Source: Rhea pennata
Taxonomy: Eukaryota; Chordata; Aves; Rheiformes; Rheidae
Length of the DNA stretch: 64,000 nucleotides
NCBI RefSeq assembly: GCF_028389875.1
Contig: NC_084702.1
Coordinates: 48,173,053-48,237,052 of the forward strand
Reading direction: 5' to 3'
Shown: positions 1 through 11,023 of the stretch, piece by piece
How the letters are laid out: the number at the start of each line of letters is the position of its first letter
Position numbering within the stretch: position 1 is the first letter of the stretch
Position numbers and translations under genes: made by a program
Notes under the pieces: model-generated
Seen by the model: only the letters and a program-made list of their open reading frames with translations
What the model was told of the DNA's origin: nothing
Databases searched by the model: none

Positions 1-259
1 CTAACACAGCATCTCGCTGGAAGAAAATAAGTGGAGCTTTTCCCTAGCCCAGATTATTTTCTCCACAAATCTTTGGAGCAGGAAATAAAAAACAGCTAAT
101 GGCTTGCAGGGCATGTGGAATTAGTTTAGGCAAGCCCAAACCCTGATCTTTCTGACCGCCTCCTCTTTCCTGTGCTATTTTGTCTGTGCCTGCTTCAGAA
201 TATGTCAACAAATTTCTTTAATCTCAGAAGGTGGGGGGGGGGGACTGGAAATAATGATT

Positions 260-323
260 CTTTCTCTGTCTCTTTCTTTCTCTCTTTCTCTCTCTCTCTT
301 TTTTTTTTTTTTTTTTTTTTTTT
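260..323. repeat. CT-rich tract with poly(T) run
   Basis: Simple sequence: CTTT/CT units from about 260 to 298 followed by 25 T (299-323) ending in TAG. It is preceded by a run of G at about 231-243. It resembles a strong polypyrimidine-AG, but no exon-like sequence follows. Confidence 0.9.
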
Positions 324-2289
324 AGAGAATGATTTAAAACAGATGCATTTTCAAAAAAGGTACAAGTTTGTCTTGTAAAATATTTGTAAAGAAAAACAGC
401 CTCAGGACCTCTTAAAGTAATCTCTGTTGAGTTCTGGAGATGTTGCAAAGAGTACTGTTTTTGTTACACTGATACAATTCTTTTCTCACACAATTTGGTT
501 ATAAATCAAGATAGCTTTACAGAGATGGCAGAATCTATGAATTTAAACTGAAGAGACAAAAATTGCATGTACTGCCAAAGCAGAGAAGTATTTGTGATTT
601 CTGTACAGCTCACAGTTGCTTGCTACTAATATATTAAAAAACAGATTATTTTCCTGTTTTCCCAGTGCTGGAAGTATGCGTTTTACATGAGTGGATAGAG
701 CCACTCTCTCTTTCCTGATGATTTTGTAGTAGTACAAATAAACATAAATGAAACACACTGGCTGTATACGGTACCACCTAGGAAGTTGCATACCGCAAGC
801 CAATAATACTATCATTGCCAAGGCTTCAAGAATGAAACCAATATTAAGAAATAACTTCAAAAATGACTATACAATGGTGCATGTTTGACATTGGATGTAG
901 TTGGTTTCAGTGGTTGTGGTTACGGTCATTTTCAAAACCAAAAACATTTTTTGAGATATAGATGATTATTACTGTTAACCAACAGCATAAGGTCTTTCAT
1001 GTTCCCAGAGAAACTGTGAATGTTTTGCTATCTCTGAAGTATTTGGCTTTTAAAATTGCACCAAGTTACTGGAAATAGTTTCGCGCGTGCGCGCTCTCTC
1101 TCTATCCCCTGTCGATTGTTTATTTATAGCCAATCTGTCTTTTGTAGCAGCTAAATGCTTTTAAGATCCTCAGAAGAAATCTTGACAATATAGTTGCAGA
1201 GCTAGTATCGCTAGAATACCTTTGGATGATTAAATGATATTTTCCTTACCCAAGCTGGTTTATAAAGAAAGCAAAAAACAAATAAAATAAGTAAACCAAT
1301 ATTCTGTCTGCTAATAAAGTATTGAACATCAGGAAAAAAAAAGAGGAATGAAGTGCAATATAAGCCAGTTTCTTAGGTATGGGGTTTTGGGGCCAGTTAT
1401 AGAGACTGTTGCAGTGTGTGGCTTGAAACAGCAAAATATTAATTTTTTTAATCATGTATTTTGCTGTTCTTTGATAATCTTGGGTTATTTTTATTTCTGT
1501 TTCTAATTTTGAGAAAACACCAACCAAAATCAAACTAGGCAGGATAATGTGGCACCAGTCCATTGGAAATGTTGAGTATGAACTTCTGACTTGCATATAA
1601 TCTGAGAAAAATCGAGAGAAATTGTCATTTTTGTCTGTTGTGATGCCTGATTTTAAACCTGTCAAATACAGCATTTCTGTGAGAGCACTGTTGGCTCTGT
1701 GTGGATTTGATGCTGCAGACTGATTGAATTAGGAGATAAACAGAAAGCTTTTGGGGACAGGGAATAGACTGTCAGAGTGGGACAGGGCGCACGTGTCCCT
1801 GGCCAGCATGGTGTTGGCTTCTTCTGTTCCTCTGATAGACGCTTCTTCCAGGAGGCAGAGTCAGCTGGAGCTGGCAGAAAGGAGAACACTTGCCCATCGC
1901 AAAGCTATCAGAGACCCCTGAAGAGATCGAAATGAGAGCGGTTCCTGCTTTTCACTTGATCACTCGATTTCTGAAAAACACTTTCTAAATTGAAAAAAGG
2001 ATCCTGATATTTAACAGAGATGAAATTACGGTTAGACTTTTACCTTACCATGAATAAGTGGCTTTGTGAATAAAAGTCCAATAGCACGCAGAAGCCTGGA
2101 TAAATAAGGAGATAATGAAATGCCTTCCTACAGTGCCACCTCTGTGGCATCTTTCGGTGGTTCAGTGGCTGGCGTTTGTAAGCTTTCAGAACCGCAGACT
2201 GTGCTAAACACGTTGTGGGGAAGCTGGAGTTGCACCTCACGTGTGTTTCATGCATATTATATATCATGCGCTTGAATGTTAATGAAAAA

Positions 2290-2960
2290 GAAAAAAGGGA
2301 GAGCGAGCGAGTGCGTGTTGGTTGGCCGAGTCGAATGGCGGAATAGAGTGATTATAGAGGGCCGGGTATGTCTGACAACTTAAACACGTATTTAGCAGCT
2401 TTTCTGCATCTGAGCGGTGCGGAGACGCTGCGGGTGGACTAGGGGCAGCCTAATGCCCTGCTGCTAGGGGGGGATAGGATAAGGGAGGCCCGCCGGGCGT
2501 GCTGCTGCACCCTAAACAGCCCCTAAAATGACCGCCTGAGTGCGAGAGGAGCGGCTAAATGCGGCATCTCTCCTTGCCCGGCTAAGTGGCGTAGCTCCGC
2601 TAACCCAGGAAGAGCCGCGCGCCTTTGCGTCGTGCCGGGACGGGCGCCTCCGGCCTTCCCTCTTTGATCCCAGCCTTCGGGCCCAGCGGAGGCTGGCGGA
2701 GCGGGGGAGGCGGAAACGTCGTACCGAGGCTGAGCGAGCGAAGGGAACCGTGCCCTGAGGAGCTGACGTGCCTCTGCTTTGCTGCTCTCAGTGCTTCCAG
2801 AGGTGCATTCATCTGCTTGGTGCCTACCTCAGCTCGAGAAGGGGCATCCCGAAAAGTGGCTCTTCCCCTGTCTTTTGACTCGTCCCTTGAAAGCGTGCGC
2901 AACACGCACTGCTGGCGCCTTCAACCACCTCAGGCCAGAGAGCTGCATTATTGAATACGT
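2290..2960. promoter_or_regulatory. CpG-rich block inside an MCTP1 intron
   Basis: CpG dinucleotides are frequent across this block, especially 2,400-2,760, while the flanks are AT-rich and CpG-poor. It lies about 240 bp upstream of the first MCTP1 exon in the window. No TATA box or conserved coding frame is obvious. It may be an intragenic CpG island (alternative promoter, enhancer or start of a non-coding transcript) or a GC-rich old repeat. The sequence alone does not decide. Confidence 0.45.
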
Positions 2961-3199
2961 GTTTAGAAACTATTGTAATGACAAATGAAATTATGCGGTG
3001 CTAAATGTGTGTGCTAAGCTATCTTTGTTTTCAATGTGCACTGTTTAAAGGACAAGCAAATAATCTCTGAATGCCAATTTTATTAATGACTTTTAGATTT
3101 ATCTATAACGTGCAATTTTGAAACTTAACTGATAGATACATAGCATATTTGCTGCGACTAGAAATCTTTTTACACAATTGCTACTATTTTTTCCCTTAG

Positions 3200-3309
3200 G
3201 ACAGTGAGAAAAAAGGATTTATGAATAAACTTTATGCCATCCAGGAGGTGTGTGTCAGTGTCCAGAATGTCCTTGATGAAGTGGCTTCCTTTGGAGAAAG
3301 GATAAAGAA
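3200..3309 (+). CDS. MCTP1: MCTP1 fourth-last coding exon
   Basis: The acceptor is CCCTTAG before 3,200 and the donor GTAAGTG follows 3,309. The exon begins in phase 0 and ends after two bases of a codon. It encodes 36 full residues starting DSEKKGFMNKLYAIQEV and ending with the ASFGERIK motif, the cytosolic amphipathic segment between the two C-terminal membrane regions of MCTP proteins. MCTP1 has N-terminal C2 domains (upstream of this window), binds Ca2+ without needing acidic phospholipid, and sits in ER, endosomal or synaptic membranes. MCTP2 is the only close alternative; wording of the downstream tail and the SLF1 neighbour favour MCTP1. Confidence 0.95.
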
Positions 3310-5939
3310 GTAAGTGCTGAGACACACTGGTGCGGGTTAGCTCTCTGCTGTTCGTATTTTTTCCAAGCTGAGGTGCAAAGTGTTAGATGACTTTTTTTTT
3401 TTTTTTTTTTTTTTTTTGGGGGGGGGGGGGGGGGGAAGGGGGGAGGAAGGGACTCCAATTTTGTATGATTCATTTCTAAAAACTCATCATTCTTTATTTT
3501 GCTTTTTGAAAGCCCTGAGTTCTCTGAAAATCCTGTCGTATTAATTTTGGAATTTAGAAATATACTAACTGGGGAGAAAAAAGTCAGAACTGAGGCTTTG
3601 AAGTAAAAAAGACCACAATTTTCTTGTGAGGCACAGCAGTAATTATTTAAAAGTAATAATAAAAAATGCAAAGTTTTGATAAAGGAAATAAGCAGAGTTG
3701 CGTAGAGGTTTCAGATTTTAAGGATGTATGTATGTTCTGTTGCCAGAAATGTTTTATTCATGTAAGTTAACAAAACTTCTCCTCATAGATTATATGTAGC
3801 TTATAATGCCTAATACATGGAATAAGAATCACCAAAAAATTTAAACCTTAAGCAAGAGAGGTTGTGAGCTTTACAGTATATATGAGAAAGCAACTATGAG
3901 GCCTAGGGCAGGAAGTTTGGTATATTTTTGGCATGGTCAGCAAACAATAATTTTATTATTTGAGATCAGAAAGGCTCCAGAAAGATTCTCTCAGCTCCGA
4001 AACAGGGACAGAATTGACTTGGCTCTCTGCCCTCCGAAAGCCTAGCGCAAAGCCTCTCGAGATGAAAAGCTGGGAGCAGTGAATTCGCAACCTCCTTTCC
4101 TCTGCAGCAGAAAGAGAAGGCAAAAAGCTGACCTGGGAGCCATACCGAGTTAGAACGGCTTCACAAGAGTCTTTGCTGTAAAGTTTCTTTTGAGGCACTC
4201 AGCACATCTTAAAGGAAAGTTAAAGCAGTGCGTTCCTGCTTGTTTCAGCTATTATCTGTAAACGTCTGTAAAGGCAACTGTCTTTTCCACTGCTCAGTGC
4301 AATGTATATATATTGGTATCCCATATTTATGGGATTGTAGGCCGTGCTGAAGGTACGGCCCCAAAATAAATATTCCTGGAAGTGAATTTTAGGAAATTGA
4401 TGCGTTGGCTAGAGGTCAGCCTACAGGAAATATGAGTGTAATCTCTTAACCTGTTTTGCCTTTTGTTTGTTTTTTGTGTTTTAATCTGTCAGCAGGGGAA
4501 TGCACATCAGAGTCAGGGTAAAGAGAAAGTTGCCATTTATGCATTTAAGGGCAAAGACCGTAACAGGCAAACCTGGGAAAATGTTCGCATAGGGGTACTT
4601 CCAAACAGGCCTTACCGCAGCAGCAGAGGCAGGCGTAAGCACGTAACAGTGCATGAGTTTTCAAAACAAGCAGGATGAGCCTCTCTGTGAACCAAGTCTT
4701 TTATCAACAGGCTCTTCGTGGAAGTCATCTTGATGATTAAGTTCCTTTAATTGTGCCTTTTGAATGTAGAGTTTGTTCTATTATGTACAAGATGAGTGAT
4801 ACAATTTTCTAAACAAAGTGAGACTGAATCTTCCTATAAATCTCTGTAATTTGTTCCTAAAACTATAATGGGAAACGTGTACTGAGTGCTGTGCTAACAC
4901 AGCACAGAAGGAGGTTTGCTAAGTGAGGAGCCAGTGTTCCCACACATGGCGTGTCTGTGATCCATCGCACAGAGCCGAGTCACAGGAACACGAGCAGACC
5001 CTCAACCTTCTGTTCAGCCCAAATGCATGCAGAAGAAGGGAAAAGAGCAGGTGTCTCCTGAGGAGAAAGGGAGTGATCCTCTACCAAGTGACACTAACAT
5101 AATGTTCACTCTGGAGCCATGTCAAAATTGCCGGGGAGAAAAAAAGACAAATAAATACAGGAAGCCAGAGCTCACTGTGAAAAATATGGCCAGCAATTCA
5201 GATAATTGCAATTATTCAGCCAGAGAAGCCAAAATAATTTAACCAATGTGGTTGGGTTATGTAGCTAATGGTAATACCTTAAAAGGTATCATCAGGCTAT
5301 TTGGAGCCAAACCCATGTTCTCCTTCTGGATAAATGTCATAGGACACCTTTGGCATGGTGGTGCCTGTATGGAATAATCCCATTTTGCCAAGCTCCCTTT
5401 AACCAAAGTTCCCCTGAGATGCACACAAATTGGCCGTCTGACTTTTTTTCTCTTCTCTGTACAGAGATTGGGGAACCACAGTGTAGCTGCTTCAAGACTC
5501 ATTAGCTTGCACTTCCTCTTTGCCCATACCTCAGCCTTTGCAAAATGAGGTGATCAGCAGATTTTTATCACAGTGTAGAATTTGGGACTCTTATTAACAT
5601 ATTAATCTGAGACCTTTCTAGAAAGCCAATGCATTGAAATTCTGATGGGATCCCAGAAGTTCTCTTTTCCTTTGTCCATGAAGACATAATTCTTACGTAT
5701 TTTAATTTCGTCTAGAATGATGCAATTTTTCTTCCCTTTATCTGTAATGTACTTGATGTTATGTCATTCCCTCTTTTTATCCCAATCTGTATATTCACGC
5801 ATGATTTCAGTTGGTTCTCCCTGGTGAAGGCTAGTAGTTCCACCCTTTCGCAGAGCTATAGCCTGCCTGCTCATTATTTGTTCTTTTATTAGCTCTTTTG
5901 GGTGGCCGGTGTTCTGACTTATGTTAATTTTTCACTTAG
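3310..5939 (+). other. MCTP1: MCTP1 intron
   Basis: Intron between the fourth- and third-last coding exons. It contains a T26-G18 tract (3,392-3,435, listed separately) and otherwise mixed unique sequence. Open frames at 3,956-4,198, 4,463-4,678, 5,027-5,242 and 5,257-5,502 lack splice context and domain resemblance, so I consider them chance frames. Confidence 0.85.
3392..3453. repeat. T26-G18 tract with purine-rich tail
   Basis: T from 3,392 to 3,417 is followed directly by G from 3,418 to 3,435 and then an AAGGGG/GGAGG tail. The G run on the + (coding) strand can in principle form G-quadruplexes in DNA or in the MCTP1 pre-mRNA. It starts only about 80 bp after the splice donor at 3,310. 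Its length is likely polymorphic and prone to assembly error. Confidence 0.9.
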
Positions 5940-6049
5940 TACATTCAACTGGACTGTCCCATTCTTAAGCTGGCTGGCAATTGTTGCCCTCTCTGTGTTC
6001 ACAATCATCCTGTATTTCATTCCACTGAGATACATTGTCCTTGTCTGGG
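5940..6049 (+). CDS. MCTP1: MCTP1 third-last coding exon (transmembrane)
   Basis: The acceptor is TTTTCACTTAG before 5,940 and the donor GTAAGTAAAG follows 6,049. It enters in phase 2 (AA|T = Asn) and leaves in phase 1 (first base of Gly). The peptide reads [18 protein letters not shown], then a further hydrophobic stretch to [11 protein letters not shown]. This is the last membrane hairpin of MCTP proteins (phosphoribosyltransferase C-terminal-like / MCTP membrane domain). Hydrophobic residues dominate except for the conserved PLR turn, consistent with two short membrane helices. Confidence 0.97.
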
Positions 6050-9000
6050 GTAAGTAAAGCCTTTTTTTTTCTTTCTTTCTTTTTTTTTTTTTTTTAACTC
6101 TCTGTGCCACTTAGAAAAAAATGTTTTTTAAGGGATGAGTTATATTGTCAGTACTTTTCTGTATTTATGGTCATGAAGCTGCTCCATGATGGAAACAGAC
6201 AGGTTAGTTAAAAATCACAACTGTGTAAAGATTTAAGCTCACCTGCAAAATGCATTTTTCTTGGCTGGCATTCGAGACTTCATCATACTATAAACATGGA
6301 GCCATGAAGATTCTTCATATATCAAAGTGTAGCTTTGTCTAGATATTACTCTGATTTATTCTCACCACTTATACACAAACAGAGGCGTTTCAATCTATAT
6401 AGTGCATTTAGGACAATATACCTTTTTTTTACTGCAGTACTTTATCTTTTGAAAGTGTATGTAAACCTAGCAACAAGAAACCTGTTTAAAAGGTCACCTT
6501 TAGTCTGACAGAAAGCTATATGCGGTATTTGGCCAATTGATGAGGAACAGAAACGGGGAGATGGGGAAGGGGGGGTTGGGTGGAGGGGTGTATATGTTGT
6601 GACTGAGCTAAGTTCCCCCCAGTTATCCTTATATTTATTCCTTACGCTGATTTTAGACAGCTACCATTAGCACATCTGTTGTAAATAATGCTCTAAGTTC
6701 TCATTTGTTCATTTTTAATACAGTTCTGCATCACTAGCAGCTGTACCCTTGTTCAGCAGTGTAAACCTCTGAAGAGAACTGTGTCAGTTAAATCTGTGAC
6801 TAGATTTTCTTTCTGAAGACAGAAAAACCTTTGAGTGTGAGAGACAACATAAATTCGTTGAACTGACTTTGGACAGTGTGTTTTTTAGATATAACTCAGT
6901 AATATTCTTACAGAGTCTCTACAGATAAATGTAACGCAATATACAAAATGGGGAGGGGAATAATAAGGAGAGTTTGGCCAAGAAAGGAAATCTATAGAAC
7001 TGAAGAAGCAAATATGCGGGCTTAGGGTCTTTTCTTGTCTTATTTATTTTCCATACCCAACACAACCTCTTAGATTGTTCCCAAAATTGCATTCCTCTTA
7101 GCATATAAAATATGATAGGCCTTTTGTTTTACAGAATTTTAACCTACTTGGTCTATATCCTTTTTCTAGTGGTTTTTGCAGACTTGGCATCTTGGACAGT
7201 TGGCCTCATACATCTTGGTTTCATGCAAGAACTTGAGCTTATAATACCTTTCCAAGACCCTCAAAACTATAGAATCAGCACTGTTGTTTGAAAGGTTACA
7301 TTAAAAGACACGTAGCCTACAATACCCCTGGAGATATTAGACTTCCCACAAAAGTATAAGTCCAAGTCTCTGTTTCAGGTAGGGCAGACTCTTAAACTCC
7401 AGTCCGCACCTCCCGGACCATGGGTACAGCATAATGACTAAGTGTTTTAGATGCATCTTGCTCATGCTCATGCTCTCTCTCATGCACACTGTTTTTTCTT
7501 CCCCCACCTCACAAGCTATCTAGCTAGTCATTGATACGACTTTTAAGTGCCTATGTTCATAAGAGGGTCCATCTCCACGTTTTTCTTCTGCACTTCAGTT
7601 TAGATGACTTCTTGCTTAGCTAGTGTCTAGGGATTTTTTTCTTTAGATACGTCTTTCTCCTTTTGTGTTCTGTTTGGAGATGGGACACGTACTGCATAGG
7701 TGGGGTTCCAAATTTTCTTAGGGATGAAATGCATTAACACAGAGCAGTACAATACTGTGTGTAGCTTTGAGCCACTCTTCCTTCAGCCTAGGAAACTGCC
7801 TTGAAAATGTAACATTCCAAACACATACGTACCTGTTTTCCCCATTATTTTATGTTACTGGCCTCCCTAGTGTATATTCATTTCTTCATCCTGTTCACGT
7901 ATCCTGCATCTGAGAGCAAGTGATCTCTGTTGTTTGACTTTCATCCGTAGGAAACTTTGAGCTGTTCTCTAGCTGTGTCTGCCCATTTAGCTCTTTGGGA
8001 AGGCAGATGTTTTTTTTACGAAAATTCCTCCGTGCTATGGCTGGCCATATGTAAAGCTGTCTGTCTTCTGTACATCCATAGGGACTGCTTCTTTAAGCCT
8101 GCTGTTGCAACAGACTCTTGGTTCTTTCCCTCCCAACCCTTCTTCTCCCTGGGTAGACTGCTGGTCCTTGAATTTATACCACATTGGCCCCAGTAGAGTA
8201 GGAAAAACCTTTGCACTCTAATCTCGTTTGAAACAATATTGCGTTCTGGTAACTGCTATAGCTAAATGTAGAAACTAGTATCAAGAAAATGATTTTAATC
8301 TGAAAAATGTCAAGCTTTGAGAAAGGACCTAATCTCCTTGTCATCTTTTCTTTTCCTGTAGTCACCATCTTATCAATTTTGCTGTTCTCTTCTCTTGAGC
8401 CCTGACCTTGATTTATTCGTGCATTTATTTTCATGTGGTAACTGTTTCCCTCCTTTGTGAGCAGGAAGGGATAAGGTGAGACTGTATCGACTCTTCCTGA
8501 ATTCCGCAATGGCTGGTCTGGTGGCCATGTTCAGTAAATAGTGTGGTAAACTTTTTATTTCTTAGTAACTTGATGATATAAAGAATCTTCTTAAACAAGT
8601 GTGTTTGGATCTCCAATATTCTCAGTACTCATTGTTTAATTGCTGGATAAAAGAATAGTAGCCATCTCCTATCCTTACAGAACAGCTAAGAATCATTCTC
8701 TGGGAGACCAGGGATGTTATCCAGACTGTTGAAGTTTCATGTCCTTTCTACAACTTCCTGAAAGACCTAAGCAACAAAGACTTTTTGGAACATAAACTGA
8801 ATTATCTCTTCTCTGACATAGGCTGGATAAATTACACAGAACAGCAGCTACATGTTTTCAAATATTGTGCCAGCTTTCTTCTGTTCATTCGAGAATCAAG
8901 TGATTTGTAGCATTCCTGGTGATGTTTTAGATCTGTGTTCACATAGCGCGCACACTAGGTTTTGTCATGAGAAGTATATGAATCTGAGCTGGTGTGTAAT

Positions 9001-9683
9001 GATATGAAAACAAGTATAATTAAAAATCTAGTTTTAGCTTAATTGGAGGGTTGGGTCTTGGTTTTTTTAAACACTGTCAATTATAATTATAAGACTGTGA
9101 TGTCTAAAGAAGGTATCTTGGCCCTTCTCTGCTTTGCAGTTGGATCATCTGTATCTGTCATTCCCTGGCAGAGGTTTGTATAATCTTTGCTTAAAGCCTT
9201 CACAGACTTTAGAACTTTCCAAGTTCTTCAGCGTCTTTAACATCAGAAAGATTTTTCTGGTATCTAACCTGAATCTTCCATTCTGCAATTAAACCCGTTA
9301 TTACTTGTCCTGTCCACCACAGAGATGGAATACACATTGTTCCTTTCCTTTTTGCAACTGTTACATGTTTAGAGACTTACCAAGCCAGTACAAGTTTTGT
9401 TTTCCAAAAAAAAAAGAACCCCTTTCTTTTCTAAATGTAGCCTGAAGTCAAAATGTGTTTTAAAAATACTATTACAGGAGTTTGGATATGTTGCTAGCAG
9501 GTTTGCATTTTGAAGCAGAGGAAACCACATCAGCATAGAGACTGAATTTACAGTTCATTCTTTCATTAATTCAGTGCTAATGTCAGACTTTGAAATGGAT
9601 CTTAAAATCTTTCTCAGAATTTTGCCAGAAATACGTATTTTAACAAGATGATGATAGTAACATTTGAACTCTCACTTTTGCAG
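6050..9683 (+). other. MCTP1: MCTP1 intron
   Basis: A 3.6 kb intron, mostly unique AT-rich sequence, with T-rich simple sequence at about 6,061-6,096. Open frames at 6,919-7,104, 7,957-8,216, 8,174-8,509 and 8,431-8,616 have no recognisable domain. No RNA gene or clear repeat family is recognised. Confidence 0.85.
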
Positions 9684-9781
9684 GCATCAATAAATTTACA
9701 AAGAAGCTTCGAAGTCCATATGCAATTGATAACAATGAGCTACTTGATTTTCTGTCCAGAGTTCCATCAGATGTGCAAGTG
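9684..9781 (+). CDS. MCTP1: MCTP1 penultimate coding exon
   Basis: The acceptor is CTTTTGCAG before 9,684 and the donor GTGTGTATA follows 9,781. The first codon is completed from the previous exon (G|GC = Gly) and the exon ends in phase 0. It encodes [20 protein letters not shown] followed by [13 protein letters not shown], the near-invariant cytosolic segment just after the last membrane helix in MCTP1 and MCTP2. The donor departs from consensus at +3 and +4 (GTGTGT), but the next exon begins exactly where homology continues. Confidence 0.97.
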
Positions 9782-10951
9782 GTGTGTATACCTTATAAAG
9801 TGTCCATAAAGTAGTTATTTTAATATATATATTTTAATATATGGCATCATGATTTTCTGATATTTTTTTAAACTAATTTTAAAGAAGTGGCTTTATATTG
9901 ACTTTATATTGACTTTATATTTTTTGGCATGAAGAAATTAAAACTCCAGCTGGGGATAGTCTGTAAAACTTAAGGAGTCTGTAATACTTTTTGCCAGTAA
10001 GGAATTAGCTACTGCCACAGTAATGCCTTTGAGGTCTTTCGGGGCAATCAGTAAAAAGGCAACTATTTGGGAGATGGGAGTGGGTGCTGAGGTTTGTATT
10101 AGCCATCCTCCTGGGACCACGTGCGTATCACTGGAATAAGGCATTGCCGGGGTTTCTTGTCGGAAGTGCTCTGCCTGAGCCCATGGGGATGTGCAGGGCG
10201 GAGGTGAAGGGAAGGAGCTGCACTTGGGCGGTCAGTGGCAGGCTGCTTTGCCCAGAACTTGTGCTCTCTTGTGACAAGGTGCTGGAACTTTTGGTTTTTT
10301 TTTCCTAATGAAGATCTTTGTTTTGATCACACTTCACCTGTGATCAGGAACCCCTTCAAAAATAAGCAGGCTATGAATTATAAGCTTTTATACTGTAGTA
10401 CACAATCTCATGCGAAGGTGTAAGCATTAAGATACGCTGTGCAGATAAATCACCTCCAGTATCACAAAGATTATATATTTTCCATATTTCTAGCTGATGG
10501 TTTCAATTCAGAACTGGCATAAATAAGAGGTACATGTGCACATACCCAGTCTGAATCTGATCCCTCTGTGGTAGGCCTTTGAAAATAAATGTATTTTTAA
10601 GAAACGGATTGCAAAGGATATTCATCCAAGTCTTTAAAGTGGATACTGTTTATTTTCTGTGTTACATCTCATGGAAAAAAAGATTTTCTAAAAAGTTTAC
10701 ATCAGCACGCTGTTTGATTTCCTGGCAGGATTCTGCTAATGCTGTTTTCCGTTCTTACTCTGGATCTATCATTCTGTTGTTGTTGCATCGCAGCTGCAGA
10801 TTCCATCTAGCTTGCAGGACAAGAGTTTTCTTTTCTTATTTTTTTCCCCTCTTTTTTTGCTTTGGGAAAAAAAATAGAATTCTTTCTTTCTTTCTTTTTC
10901 CTAGCAAGTGGCCACCTGACCAGTTTCTTTCTGAATGTTGTGTTTAAACAG
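9782..10951 (+). other. MCTP1: MCTP1 last intron
   Basis: A 1.17 kb intron ending TTTAAACAG. A short tandem repeat of TTTATATTGAC lies near 9,890-9,920. Open frames at 9,938-10,423 and 10,579-10,947 are not supported by homology. Confidence 0.9.
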
Positions 10952-11023
10952 GTGCAATATCATGAACTGAAACAAGATACCAGTCACAGCCCAAGTAAGA
11001 GGAAGAAAAACAATCCTGGCTAG
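10952..11023 (+). CDS. MCTP1: MCTP1 last coding exon and stop
   Basis: The acceptor is TTTAAACAG before 10,952. The exon encodes the final 23 residues, VQYHELKQDTSHSPSKRKKN then NPG, and stops with TAG at 11,021-11,023. The VQY-ELK and SHSP-KRKKNN-G pattern matches the C terminus I recall for MCTP1 and differs from the MCTP2 tail, which lacks the KRKKNN ending. This residue-level recollection and the SLF1 neighbour are the grounds for choosing MCTP1. The four exons together give 129 residues. Confidence 0.95.
   Translation: MQYHELKQDTSHSPSKRKKNNPG

Larger units (their letters stand above)
1..3199 (+). other. MCTP1: MCTP1 intron (partial, left edge)
   Basis: This is the 3' part of an MCTP1 intron. 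The exon before it in MCTP1, which encodes an acidic D/E-rich linker ahead of the DSEKKG motif, is not found here and must lie left of the window. The intron contains a CT-rich tract running into 25 T (about 260-323), a short CG/CT-rich patch near 1,081-1,110 and a CpG-rich block (about 2,290-2,960, listed separately). No coding exon is recognisable. The short open frames at 2,540-2,988 are explained by the local GC content. Confidence 0.8.

Noticed and set aside
2315-2345. GGCCGAGTCGAATGGCGG, reminiscent of the D-arm of Leu/Ser tRNA
   Set aside because: No matching acceptor stem, anticodon arm or T-arm (GGTTCGAATCC-like box) follows at the right distance.
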